Assembly (NCBI GenBank): GCA_021737905.1
Contig: JAIPDA010000003.1
Span: 1-30,334 of the forward strand
Length of the DNA stretch: 30,334 bases
Source of the DNA: Rhodoferax sp.
Lineage (GTDB): Bacteria > Pseudomonadota > Gammaproteobacteria > Burkholderiales > Burkholderiaceae_C
Direction of reading: 5' to 3'
Below, in pieces: positions 16,395 to 23,363 of the stretch; within the stretch, counting starts at the first letter, position 1, and every line of letters begins with the position of its first letter. A program made the translations under genes and the position numbers. Under the pieces are notes generated by a model. The model was given only the letters and a program-made list of their open reading frames with translations, searched no databases and was not told the DNA's origin.

Positions 16395-17390
16395 TTATTC
16401 AAGTTTGATGCCGGCATCCTTGACCACTTTGGTCCATTGCGTCAACTCTTGCTTAAAAAACGCATCAAATGTTTCGGGCTTGCCGGGCTTGGCACTGTTC
16501 ATGCCGGCATTGGCCAGGGCCTGCCCGAAGTCGTCTAACAGCAGCACTTTATTGACTTCACTGACCAGCTTGTCTACGACTGCCGGCGGTGTGCCTTTGG
16601 GCGCTAACAGCCCCAGCCATTGGTCCACCTCAAAATCTTTCATGCCTGCTTCGGCCATGGTGGGTATTTGGGGAATGCTGGGCATGCGCTGCTGGCTGGT
16701 CACCGCCAGCGCACGCAGTTTGCCGGCTTTGATTTGCGGCAGGGCAACTGCCGCATTGGCAAACTGGTAATCAATGCGTCCGGCGATTTGGTCTGTGATG
16801 GCTGCTGGTGCGCCGGTGTAGGGGATATGCACTACGAATAAATTCAGACGCGATTTCAAGAGCTCGCCAGTCAGGTGCGCAGGTGAACCTATCCCTGCAG
16901 AGGCATAGCTCAGCCTTCCCGGTTTACTTCGCGCGGTATTGATTAAGTCCTGCAAAGTAGTGATGTTGCTGCTCGGTTGCACCACCAGAACCAGCGGGCC
17001 ATAGGCCACCATGGCCACGCGCTCGAAGTCTTTGACAGCATCAAAAGGCATCGGCGAGCGCATGGCGGTATTCATGGTCAGGGCGCTGGTGGTGAACAGC
17101 AGGCTGTAGCCGTCGGCGCTGGCTTTGGCCACTTGGTCGGCGCCAATATTGCCGCCTGCACCCAGCCTGTTTTCTACAACAAAGGGTTGGCCCATCATGG
17201 TTTGCATGCGGTTGCTCAGTTGGCGGGCCGCCACATCGACCAGGCCACCGGCCGGCCAAGGAACGATCACGCGCACCGGTTTGTTGGGGTAGTTTTGTGC
17301 TTGCGCTGAAGTCAACAATACGCCGAGGGTGGCGGTCGCGACCCACAGAGTGCGTATGACATGGCGGCGGAGAAAGCGTGTGGTGTGCAT
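16395..17390 (-). CDS. Bug family tripartite tricarboxylate transporter substrate-binding protein
   Basis: The 331-residue periplasmic protein has a signal peptide (arginines at 5-9, hydrophobic 13-26, cleavage after SAQA about residue 31) and the Bug hallmarks NYPNKPVRVIVPWPAGG, VVENRLGAGGNIGADQVAKA and YASAGIGSPAHL. Bug proteins bind carboxylates and other small ligands and work with TctA/TctB membrane proteins; neither is in the window, which is common for this expanded family in Burkholderiales. The ATG at 17390 has AAGG in front and is preferred over an in-frame TTG at 17417. It is co-directional with gntR (31 bases apart) and the sulfatase (22 bases), so it may bind the same ligand as the sulfatase, either for uptake with a distant TctAB or for sensing. 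Confidence 0.9.
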   Translation of the reverse strand: MHTTRFLRRHVIRTLWVATATLGVLLTSAQAQNYPNKPVRVIVPWPAGGLVDVAARQLSNRMQTMMGQPFVVENRLGAGGNIGADQVAKASADGYSLLFTTSALTMNTAMRSPMPFDAVKDFERVAMVAYGPLVLVVQPSSNITTLQDLINTARSKPGRLSYASAGIGSPAHLTGELLKSRLNLFVVHIPYTGAPAAITDQIAGRIDYQFANAAVALPQIKAGKLRALAVTSQQRMPSIPQIPTMAEAGMKDFEVDQWLGLLAPKGTPPAVVDKLVSEVNKVLLLDDFGQALANAGMNSAKPGKPETFDAFFKQELTQWTKVVKDAGIKLE

Positions 17391-17421
17391 GGCAGTGGCC
17401 TTGAAGTTGAGGGACAAAAAT

Positions 17422-18159
17422 TTAGAGCGTTAGCTGCATTTCAAATTGGATGAAGTCGCCGCGGTAGGTAATTTGCCCGAGGTACAGCACCGTGCCATCG
17501 CCAGATTGCACAATGCGCCGCACTTCGGCGACCGGCGACCCCACCGGCACCTGAATCAGTTGGGCGAGTTCGACGTCGGCAGTCGAGATCCTCAGGGTCT
17601 GGCGGGCTGCAGCGATGTTCAATTTGGGCAAGTCCATCATCACCGGCACCACGGTTTCCTGGCGAAAGCGCTTGGGCGCCTGACGGAACACGCGCTGGTC
17701 GATAAAGATGGACGCCGCGCAATAGGCCTGGCCGTTGCGCGAATGCACCCGGCGCATGTAGTGGTAGGCGGGTGCTGCTTTGCCGTCCAGTGCTGTGAGC
17801 GGGGGTTGCACCCCGGCTTCTTCCAGCAAAGTGAGTTCGGGCTTGTCGTTGCGGTAGGCGTCTGCCAGACCGCGCAAAGATGTCTCCAGAGTGAGCGAGC
17901 GTTCTGTGCGCACTTGATCGGTGACAAAGGTGCCGCGTCCGCGTTGGGGCAGTAAGAGGCCTTCACGCGTGAGGATGTCGATAGCTTGGCGCACGGTGAC
18001 GCGCGCCACCTTGAATTCGGCCACCATGGCTTCCAGAGAAGGCACCTTGGTACCCGGTCCCCACATGCCGCGCATCACGCGCTGACGCAAGAGGTCGGCC
18101 AGCTGGGAATACAACGGCACCGGGCTGTCCGGAAAGATGGGATGGGTCGAACTCTGCAT
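17422..18159 (-). CDS. GntR family transcriptional regulator, HutC subfamily
   Basis: The 245-residue regulator has an N-terminal winged helix (residues about 13-80: PLYSQLADLLRQRVMRG, FKVARVTVRQAIDILTREGL, RGRGTFV) and a C-terminal UTRA ligand-binding domain (about 95-240) ending VLYLGQITYRGDFIQFEMQL. HutC-type proteins are usually repressors released by the pathway substrate or an intermediate. Twelve bases upstream of its start lies a near-palindrome that recurs at 8743 in front of the ABC operon, so self-control plus control of both divergent regions is likely. It is first gene of the unit with the Bug protein and the sulfatase. The inducer is unknown, but should be a molecule of the organosulfur pathway. 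Confidence 0.92.
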   Translation of the reverse strand: MQSSTHPIFPDSPVPLYSQLADLLRQRVMRGMWGPGTKVPSLEAMVAEFKVARVTVRQAIDILTREGLLLPQRGRGTFVTDQVRTERSLTLETSLRGLADAYRNDKPELTLLEEAGVQPPLTALDGKAAPAYHYMRRVHSRNGQAYCAASIFIDQRVFRQAPKRFRQETVVPVMMDLPKLNIAAARQTLRISTADVELAQLIQVPVGSPVAEVRRIVQSGDGTVLYLGQITYRGDFIQFEMQLTL

Positions 18160-18171
18160 TAAAAATCCGAT

Positions 18172-18196
18172 AGTTCTATCTATAGTAACATGGCTT
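18172..18196. promoter_or_regulatory. Putative GntR operator, copy 2 (between gntR and sulfatase 2)
   Basis: The core GTTCTATCTATAGTAAC (18173-18189) matches the copy at 8744-8760 at 16 of 17 positions; flanking A and AT also match, and both are followed by GGCTT after zero or one extra base. It ends 12 bases before the gntR start and 68 bases before the divergent sulfatase start. The TATAGT/TATAGA halves could serve as -10 elements, so binding would block both promoters. The assignment to this GntR protein is inferred from position. Confidence 0.72.
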
Positions 18197-18264
18197 TTCG
18201 GGTCGTCTTTATGCGCCGAGCCCGCACTGGCAGCTGAGGACAGAGCCGATCAACAAGGGCATGC

Positions 18265-19800
18265 ATGAAGACCATATTTGTACTGTTTGACTCCCTGGTG
18301 CGTAACGCCTTGGAGTGCTATGGCGGCAGTGCCGTGTCCACGCCAAACTTCAAGCGTTTTGCGCAGCGTGCGGTGACATTTGACAATCACTACGTGGGCA
18401 GCCTGCCATGCATGCCGGCCCGGCGAGATCTGCATACCGGGCGCCTGAATTTCTTGCACCGCAGCTGGGGCGCACTCGAGCCTTTTGACCAGTCCTTCTC
18501 TGAACTGCTTCGCACCCAGGGCACTTACACCCACCTGATTTCGGATCATTACCACTACTGGGAGGACGGTGGGGCCACTTACCACAACCGGTATTCGTCA
18601 TGGGAATTCATACGCGGCCAAGAATGGGATAAATGGAAGGCCATGGTGCAGCCGCCTTTGGAGCGCTTTAAGCAGATGTACCACCCCATGCAGCAGCCCG
18701 AAGGCCCGAACGATGGCCGCTTGCAAACCATGGTGAACCGCGAGTACATGAAAAACGAAGCCGACTATTGCTGCCCGCGCACCTTTAAGGCCGGTTTTGA
18801 TTTTCTGGATGCCAACCGGGATGCAGACAACTGGCTGCTGCATTTGGAATGCTTTGACCCGCATGAGCCATTTGCTGCCCCGGCGCGTTTTCGCGAGCGC
18901 TATCCCACCGGCTACACCGGGCCTATCCTGGACTGGCCGCGTTACAAGCGCCATGAAGAAACCGCGCTAGAGGTGCAGGAGTTGCGCGCCAATTACGCCG
19001 CCTTGCTGAGCATGTGCGACGAATACTTTGGCCGCTTGCTCGACTACATGGACCGCCACGACATGTGGAAGGACACCACGGTGGTTCTGAGCACGGACCA
19101 CGGTTTTTTACTCGCCGAGCATGACTGGTGGGGCAAAAACCGCATGCCATTTTTTAACGAAATCGCGCATATCCCGCTGGTGATTGCGCACCCGGCTTTT
19201 GCAGCGCAGGCCGGTCAACGCCGACAAGCATTGACCCAAACCACCGACTTGATGCCCACCTTGCTCGATTTGCACGGTATGAAGCCGCCGGCCACGGTCG
19301 AAGGCCACTCCCTGATGCCTTTGCTAGAGCAAGACATGCCGCTGCGTGAAGCGGCTATTTACGGCATGTTTGGTGCGGCCACCAATATCACCGACGGGCG
19401 CTACACCTATTTCCGCTACCCGCAGGACATGACGCGTCAGGATTTGTATGAGTACACCTTGATGCCTATGCACCTGAAGTCCATGTTTGCCGTGGCCGAC
19501 CTGGCCCAGGCCGAGCTGGCGCGCGGTTTTAACTTCACCCAAGGCGTGCCTCTACTGAAAGTTCCGGCGCGGCGCAATGCCAAGGGCCAACCGGTGGGAC
19601 ACACGGGGCAGGGCAGCGGCTACGAGGACACCACGACGGTGCTGTTTGATCTGGCCTCCGATCCGGCCCAGTTGCAACCCATCCGCGATGCGGCAGCCGA
19701 GGAACGCTTGATGGCACAGATCAGCAAACTGATGGAAAAAAATGATGCGCCGCCGGAAGCCTTTTTGCGCTTGGATTTAACAGTGCCCTCTAAGCCCTAG
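18265..19800 (+). CDS. Sulfatase family hydrolase (second, divergent type)
   Basis: The 511-residue member of the alkaline phosphatase/sulfatase superfamily starts MKTIFVLFDSLVRNALECYG, with the first metal aspartate at residue 9 followed by serine rather than the usual second aspartate. CMPAR at 49-53 fits the core C-x-P-x-R formylglycine motif, with alanine in the position usually held by serine. STDHGFLLAEHDWWGKNRMP is the second metal-binding block. There is no signal peptide. AAGGG lies just before the start. It is transcribed away from gntR and shares the intergenic operator. It could cleave a sulfate ester different from that of the neighbouring sulfatase, or act as a phosphonate monoester or phosphodiester hydrolase, since the superfamily is promiscuous. 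Confidence 0.85.
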   Translation: MKTIFVLFDSLVRNALECYGGSAVSTPNFKRFAQRAVTFDNHYVGSLPCMPARRDLHTGRLNFLHRSWGALEPFDQSFSELLRTQGTYTHLISDHYHYWEDGGATYHNRYSSWEFIRGQEWDKWKAMVQPPLERFKQMYHPMQQPEGPNDGRLQTMVNREYMKNEADYCCPRTFKAGFDFLDANRDADNWLLHLECFDPHEPFAAPARFRERYPTGYTGPILDWPRYKRHEETALEVQELRANYAALLSMCDEYFGRLLDYMDRHDMWKDTTVVLSTDHGFLLAEHDWWGKNRMPFFNEIAHIPLVIAHPAFAAQAGQRRQALTQTTDLMPTLLDLHGMKPPATVEGHSLMPLLEQDMPLREAAIYGMFGAATNITDGRYTYFRYPQDMTRQDLYEYTLMPMHLKSMFAVADLAQAELARGFNFTQGVPLLKVPARRNAKGQPVGHTGQGSGYEDTTTVLFDLASDPAQLQPIRDAAAEERLMAQISKLMEKNDAPPEAFLRLDLTVPSKP

Positions 19801-19846
19801 ACTAACTTTCTGCTTTCTCATTAACGAGGGATTCCGACGTACTGCG

Positions 19847-20842
19847 TCAATTAGATCGTCGTAATTGAACGAGTCGATCGACAGCGCGTTTTTCGGTGGC
19901 AAACGCTTCTCGCATGAATTTACCGTAGTCCTCAGGCCCAAGGTAATTGAGCTCTTGGTCGTACTTGGCGATCTCATCGCGGTGAATGGGTTCGTTCATG
20001 GCGGCCTTGAAAGCCGCGTGCAGTGTTTGGATGACTTTTGGTGAAAGCCCTTTGGGGCCGACGATGCCGTAGGGCGACATCGCGACGATGCCCAACCCCA
20101 GTTCTTTCATGGTGGGTGCCTCAGGCCAACGTTTGCTTCGGCGCTCGCCAAAGGTGGCGAGTAAGCGCAGTTTGCCAGTCTCCACATAGGATGCAAATCC
20201 GGTTGAATTCACACCGACCATCAATTGTCCAGAGGACACCGCCAGCATTTGCTCTGTCGTGCCCTTGTAGGGTACGTGAATGTAGGCTATGCCTTGTTGC
20301 TCCATCAACTCTTCCATCGCTGTGTGCGGCGTGGTGCCGATGCCGTTGGAGCCGACGGTGAGCTGACCGGGGTTCGCACGGCCCCACTTCAAGATGTCGG
20401 CAATGCTTTGAAACGGACTGGCCACTGGCACCACCACCCCAAAGGTGTAACCCGAGATTTGAATGATGGGAACGGTGTCGCGGATCGGATCCCACATCAC
20501 TTTTTGTCGGTGACCGATGTGAAAAACCGGTTGCGGCATCTGGGCCAGTGTGTAGCCATCAGGCTTGGCCGTTTGGAGCAAGGACATGGCCATGCTGCCA
20601 CCGGCACCGGGCCGGTTTTCAACGATGACGTTTTGACCCAAGCGCTTGCCGGCCTCTTCCGCCAAAAAACGCAAGGATATATCGGTGGAACCGCCAGCGG
20701 GCCAAGGCACGATCAGCGTGATCGGTCGAAGCGGGTATGCCGGCTCGTCGGCTTGAGCGATGGTTGATGTGAGTGCGGGTGTCTGCGTCAGCAAGCTGGC
20801 GATGTGCATCAGGCAGTGACGCCGGTTACTTTTGTTCAACAT
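19847..20842 (-). CDS. Bug family tripartite tricarboxylate transporter substrate-binding protein (second copy)
   Basis: The 331-residue periplasmic protein has YPLRPITLIVPWPAGGSTDI after a signal peptide that ends near STIAQA (about residue 30), then VIVENRPGAGGSMA and TVGSNGIGTTPHTAMEEL. The ATG at 20842 gives a normal signal peptide; an upstream in-frame start at 20947 would add 35 unlike residues. No TctA/TctB partner is in the window. It converges on sulfatase 2 with a 46-base gap lacking a recognisable terminator. It has no copy of the GntR operator upstream, so I do not count it in that regulon. The ligand is unknown. Confidence 0.88.
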   Translation of the reverse strand: MLNKSNRRHCLMHIASLLTQTPALTSTIAQADEPAYPLRPITLIVPWPAGGSTDISLRFLAEEAGKRLGQNVIVENRPGAGGSMAMSLLQTAKPDGYTLAQMPQPVFHIGHRQKVMWDPIRDTVPIIQISGYTFGVVVPVASPFQSIADILKWGRANPGQLTVGSNGIGTTPHTAMEELMEQQGIAYIHVPYKGTTEQMLAVSSGQLMVGVNSTGFASYVETGKLRLLATFGERRSKRWPEAPTMKELGLGIVAMSPYGIVGPKGLSPKVIQTLHAAFKAAMNEPIHRDEIAKYDQELNYLGPEDYGKFMREAFATEKRAVDRLVQLRRSN

Positions 20843-20870
20843 TGAATAGCTTTTAAAACGGGGGTTTGGC

Positions 20871-20999
20871 TCAGTCGGGACCGTTGCCACGTTTGTTGAG
20901 CTGGCCAAACCCGCGCTGCGGGTTGTAGCCCCAGCACGCCAAACCAAAACAAACGAGCAAAGTGCCCAACACTAACCAAGGGGCGTGGATCACGCTCAA
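20871..20999 (-). CDS. Possible 42-residue membrane peptide
   Basis: From a TTG at 20999 (or a GTG at 20993) the frame reads a hydrophobic segment HAPWLVLGTLLVCFGLACWG (about residues 5-24) followed by a polar tail NPQRGFGQLNKRG. It would be a single-helix small membrane protein. The start overlaps the stop of the next upstream tiny frame (TTGA). It lies 28 bases upstream of the Bug gene on the same strand. No family is recognised, there is no good ribosome binding site, and it may be the remnant of a longer membrane protein or chance. Confidence 0.25.
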   Translation of the reverse strand: MSVIHAPWLVLGTLLVCFGLACWGYNPQRGFGQLNKRGNGPD

Positions 21000-21151
21000 G
21001 ACGAGCTTACCCTAGCCCCATTGCGGCTTTCGCAGCCAGGGCTGCAATGCGTACAGAATTCGGGGCGTCCGGCACTCTGCAGGCGGTTGAGCAATGCCAT
21101 ATCAAAGGCCGCCTCCCTTTTATCTCGCTCCCGTTGGATCTCCGTGGACAT
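20996..21151 (-). CDS. Possible 51-residue cysteine-containing small protein
   Basis: From the ATG at 21151 it reads MSTEIQRERDKREAAF, a charged helix, then ALLNRLQSAGRPEFCTHCSP with cysteines in a C-x-x-C pattern and a third cysteine four residues on. The layout vaguely resembles short DksA/TraR-type or other zinc-binding peptides but lacks a complete four-cysteine site. It begins 39 bases after the sorbosone-dehydrogenase stop on the same strand. Support is only the open frame and the end-to-end overlap with the following tiny frame. Confidence 0.2.
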   Translation of the reverse strand: MSTEIQRERDKREAAFDMALLNRLQSAGRPEFCTHCSPGCESRNGARVSSS

Positions 21152-21189
21152 TCTGACGCTGCTGACCACCCTGGCAGAAGCGGTCTGGA

Positions 21190-22488
21190 TCAGCTGTTGC
21201 CCGTGACACGCCAAATCACGTCGCCCACATCATCTGCAATCAGCAAGGATTTTTTATCCGGGCCAATCACCACACCCACGGGTCTGCCGTAAGAGACTTT
21301 TTCATCGGGTGCTAAAAATCCGCTAAGGATGTCGCGTCCCGGGCCACTGGGACGACCATTTTCGAAGGGCACAAAAACCACACGGTAACCGCTGAGTTTG
21401 CTGCGGTTCCATGAACCATGCTGGCCAATCACCATACCGTCTGGAAAACCGGGCAGAGTGCCTTGCGGCATCCAGCACAAACCCAGCGAGGCGGTATGGC
21501 CACCCAGAGCGTAATCAGGGGTGATGGCTTTGGCCACCATCTCTTTGTCTTGGGGTACGCGGTCATCCACGATTTGATCCCAGTAGCAATACGGCCAACC
21601 GTAAAAGCCACCGTCTTTCACAGACGTCAGGTAATCTGGCGGGGTTTCGTCTCCTAAACCGTCGCGTTCATTGACCACCGTCCACAAGATGCCGGTCGTG
21701 GGCTCCCAGGCCATGCCGACTGCATTGCGCAAGCCCGACGCAAAAATGCGTGTCTGTTGAGTTCGCACATCAAACTCATGAATGGCGGCGCGTCCTTCTT
21801 CTGCCTCCATTCCGTTTTCTGCAATGTTGTTGGATGAACCCACACCGACGTAGAGTTTTTGTTGATCCACGCTGGGAATAATGCTGCGGGTCCAATGTCC
21901 ACCCGGTTTGAAGCTGGCCAATTTTTGACCTGATCCTTCAATGCTGAGCGCGTTTTGTGTGTAGGGAAACACCACCAAGCCATCGGTATTGCCTACATAA
22001 AAGCGACCGTCCACCAAGGCCATGCCAAAGGGCTGGTTTAAATCTTTCAAAAAGGTTTGCTGAATATCAGCAACACCATCGGCATTGGTATCGCGCAATA
22101 TCGTAATGCGATTAGCGCTCACGCCCAAGGCACCCGCACGACGCAAAATGCTTTTTTGTGCGAAGTCAAAAATACCTTTGGGCTTTCCGCCGGGACTACA
22201 GGCTTCGGCCACCAGCACATCACCATTGGGCAGAACGTCGATCCATCGTGGGTGCAACAGACCACTGGCGAAGGCATTGACGGTCAAGCCAGGCGCCACT
22301 TCAGGCAGTTGGCCCTTGTCCCAGCCACGGGCAGCCGGCATTTTGAGGGTGGGAATGGCTTGAGGCTTACCCTTAGGAATAGAGGGTTTTTCGCCGAAGG
22401 CCTGAGAGTCGGCCTCTCCACTTTGACGGCGTATGAAAATTAAAATACTACCAATAATCAGAGCAAACCGAGCAAACACGGCGTACAT
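21190..22488 (-). CDS. Exported PQQ-type dehydrogenase, L-sorbosone dehydrogenase-like beta-propeller
   Basis: The 432-residue protein has an N-terminal hydrophobic segment (residues 4-19) followed by RRQ, so it is either a signal anchor or an uncleaved signal. The propeller reads LLHPRWIDVLPNGDVLVAEA, RITILRDTNADGVAD, LNQPFGMALVDGRFYVGNTD and VGVGSSNNIAENGMEAEEGR, ending DVGDVIWRVTGNS. These are typical of the sorbosone dehydrogenase branch of the GSDH superfamily, which oxidises sugar aldehydes or aldoses with PQQ in the periplasm. AGGA lies eight bases before the ATG and overlaps the TAG that closes the open frame upstream. It is probably co-transcribed with the HupE-like and anchor genes. 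The substrate is unknown; it is only distantly similar to the Asd-type protein at 6040. Confidence 0.87.
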   Translation of the reverse strand: MYAVFARFALIIGSILIFIRRQSGEADSQAFGEKPSIPKGKPQAIPTLKMPAARGWDKGQLPEVAPGLTVNAFASGLLHPRWIDVLPNGDVLVAEACSPGGKPKGIFDFAQKSILRRAGALGVSANRITILRDTNADGVADIQQTFLKDLNQPFGMALVDGRFYVGNTDGLVVFPYTQNALSIEGSGQKLASFKPGGHWTRSIIPSVDQQKLYVGVGSSNNIAENGMEAEEGRAAIHEFDVRTQQTRIFASGLRNAVGMAWEPTTGILWTVVNERDGLGDETPPDYLTSVKDGGFYGWPYCYWDQIVDDRVPQDKEMVAKAITPDYALGGHTASLGLCWMPQGTLPGFPDGMVIGQHGSWNRSKLSGYRVVFVPFENGRPSGPGRDILSGFLAPDEKVSYGRPVGVVIGPDKKSLLIADDVGDVIWRVTGNS

Positions 22489-22497
22489 ATAAACATC

Positions 22498-22730
22498 CTA
22501 TTCGGGAGACTGATTGGGGGGGGGAAAGCGAGCTTCGATTGCGCCTGTGTTGACATCGAATGCTATCGCAGCTGCGGTGTAGAGATTATCACCAGGTCGC
22601 TGCTTACCCATCCAAGGTCCAGACAGCATGGCTACAGGTCTGAAGATCAGGCGAATGGATTGATTGGCATCCCTGAGGGCCTGGTCATCGGGCTGGCGCA
22701 GTTCTTTGGGTAAAGCCGCCCAAAATCCAG
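22498..22730 (-). other. Unassigned open reading frame between anchor protein and dehydrogenase
   Basis: In the frame closed by TAG at 22498-22500 about 78 codons are open after the anchor-protein stop (the frame stays open back to 22857 inside that gene). The translation (FWAALPKELRQPDDQALRDA, then RPGDNLYTAAAIAFDVNTGA) looks protein-like, and the second part recalls the GDNLYT..IALD..TG pattern of PQQ alcohol dehydrogenases. No ATG, GTG or TTG opens it near the gene junction; the first ATG is at 22629, leaving only 43 residues. It contains nine consecutive G/C bases (22516-22524). It could be a truncated gene, a gene with a rare start, or a frameshifted tail. Confidence 0.35.
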
Positions 22731-23363
22731 TTACTTCACCCGCTTGATATCGCTGTAAACCCCGCCGGTTCTTAGCTGCACCGTCACATTGGCCTCGCCC
22801 CGGTTGCGCCAGAACCAGCCGTGATTGCCTGTGAAGGCTGCAATCAATTCGCCCTCGTCATTGGCTACACGGCGGCCTTTTTCGTAGCTCACCGAGCGAC
22901 CGGGCCCATCCCCGTGCGTGTCAAAGTTCACAACACCCCCTTGCACACTCCACGCGTACTGAGCTTTGTCTCCTTCCTTCATTTTGAGCTTGATCTCGGT
23001 CCCTTCCCCCGGGGTGAGTGTGAAAGTCATTTCGTCGCGCCATGCCGGGCCGCTTGACGCGCCCGCATTGGATGCTGCGGCTTTCTCAGGCGCCGGTTCG
23101 GAATGCGGAGTCTGTGTCGCAGTCGCATCCTTGGCGGCTTCCCTGGCAAGACGGGTCTTTATCTCTCCCATTTCGGTAAGGCCCAGGACGCGACCGATAC
23201 CCGAGGGGTCTACGCCGTACTCTGACGGCAGGACCACGGTCAAGAGCAGCACCAAAGCGGACACGGCTGCGATGAGGGTGGAGCGAATAAGCTGCCCTGT
23301 AGAAGGCTGCTCAGCGGGGGAGGGCATTTCATGGTTGTACATATTCATCAGTCGCGAATTCAT
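22731..23363 (-). CDS. Membrane-anchored periplasmic protein of unknown function (HupE-associated)
   Basis: The 210-residue protein has one transmembrane helix (about residues 26-46, LIRSTLIAAVSALVLLLTVV), then an Ala/Pro/Glu-rich linker (about 75-105) and a C-terminal beta-rich domain (EMTFTLTPGEGTEIKLKMKE, GNHGWFWRNRGEANVTVQL). The GNHGWFWRN part suggests a small sandwich domain facing the periplasm. The start is supported by a four-base ATGA overlap with the HupE-like gene upstream, so the two are translated together and probably act together. I recall similar two-gene arrangements annotated as 'transmembrane anchor protein' next to HupE/UreJ-family proteins, but no function is established. 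Confidence 0.8.
   Translation of the reverse strand: MNSRLMNMYNHEMPSPAEQPSTGQLIRSTLIAAVSALVLLLTVVLPSEYGVDPSGIGRVLGLTEMGEIKTRLAREAAKDATATQTPHSEPAPEKAAASNAGASSGPAWRDEMTFTLTPGEGTEIKLKMKEGDKAQYAWSVQGGVVNFDTHGDGPGRSVSYEKGRRVANDEGELIAAFTGNHGWFWRNRGEANVTVQLRTGGVYSDIKRVK

Larger units (their letters stand above)
20843..21189. other. 347-base stretch without a recognised gene
   Basis: The stretch between the second Bug gene and the sorbosone-dehydrogenase-like gene holds two very small minus-strand frames (listed separately) but no recognised domain, tRNA or mobile element. It must contain the promoter of the Bug gene, which I could not pinpoint. Confidence 0.6.
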
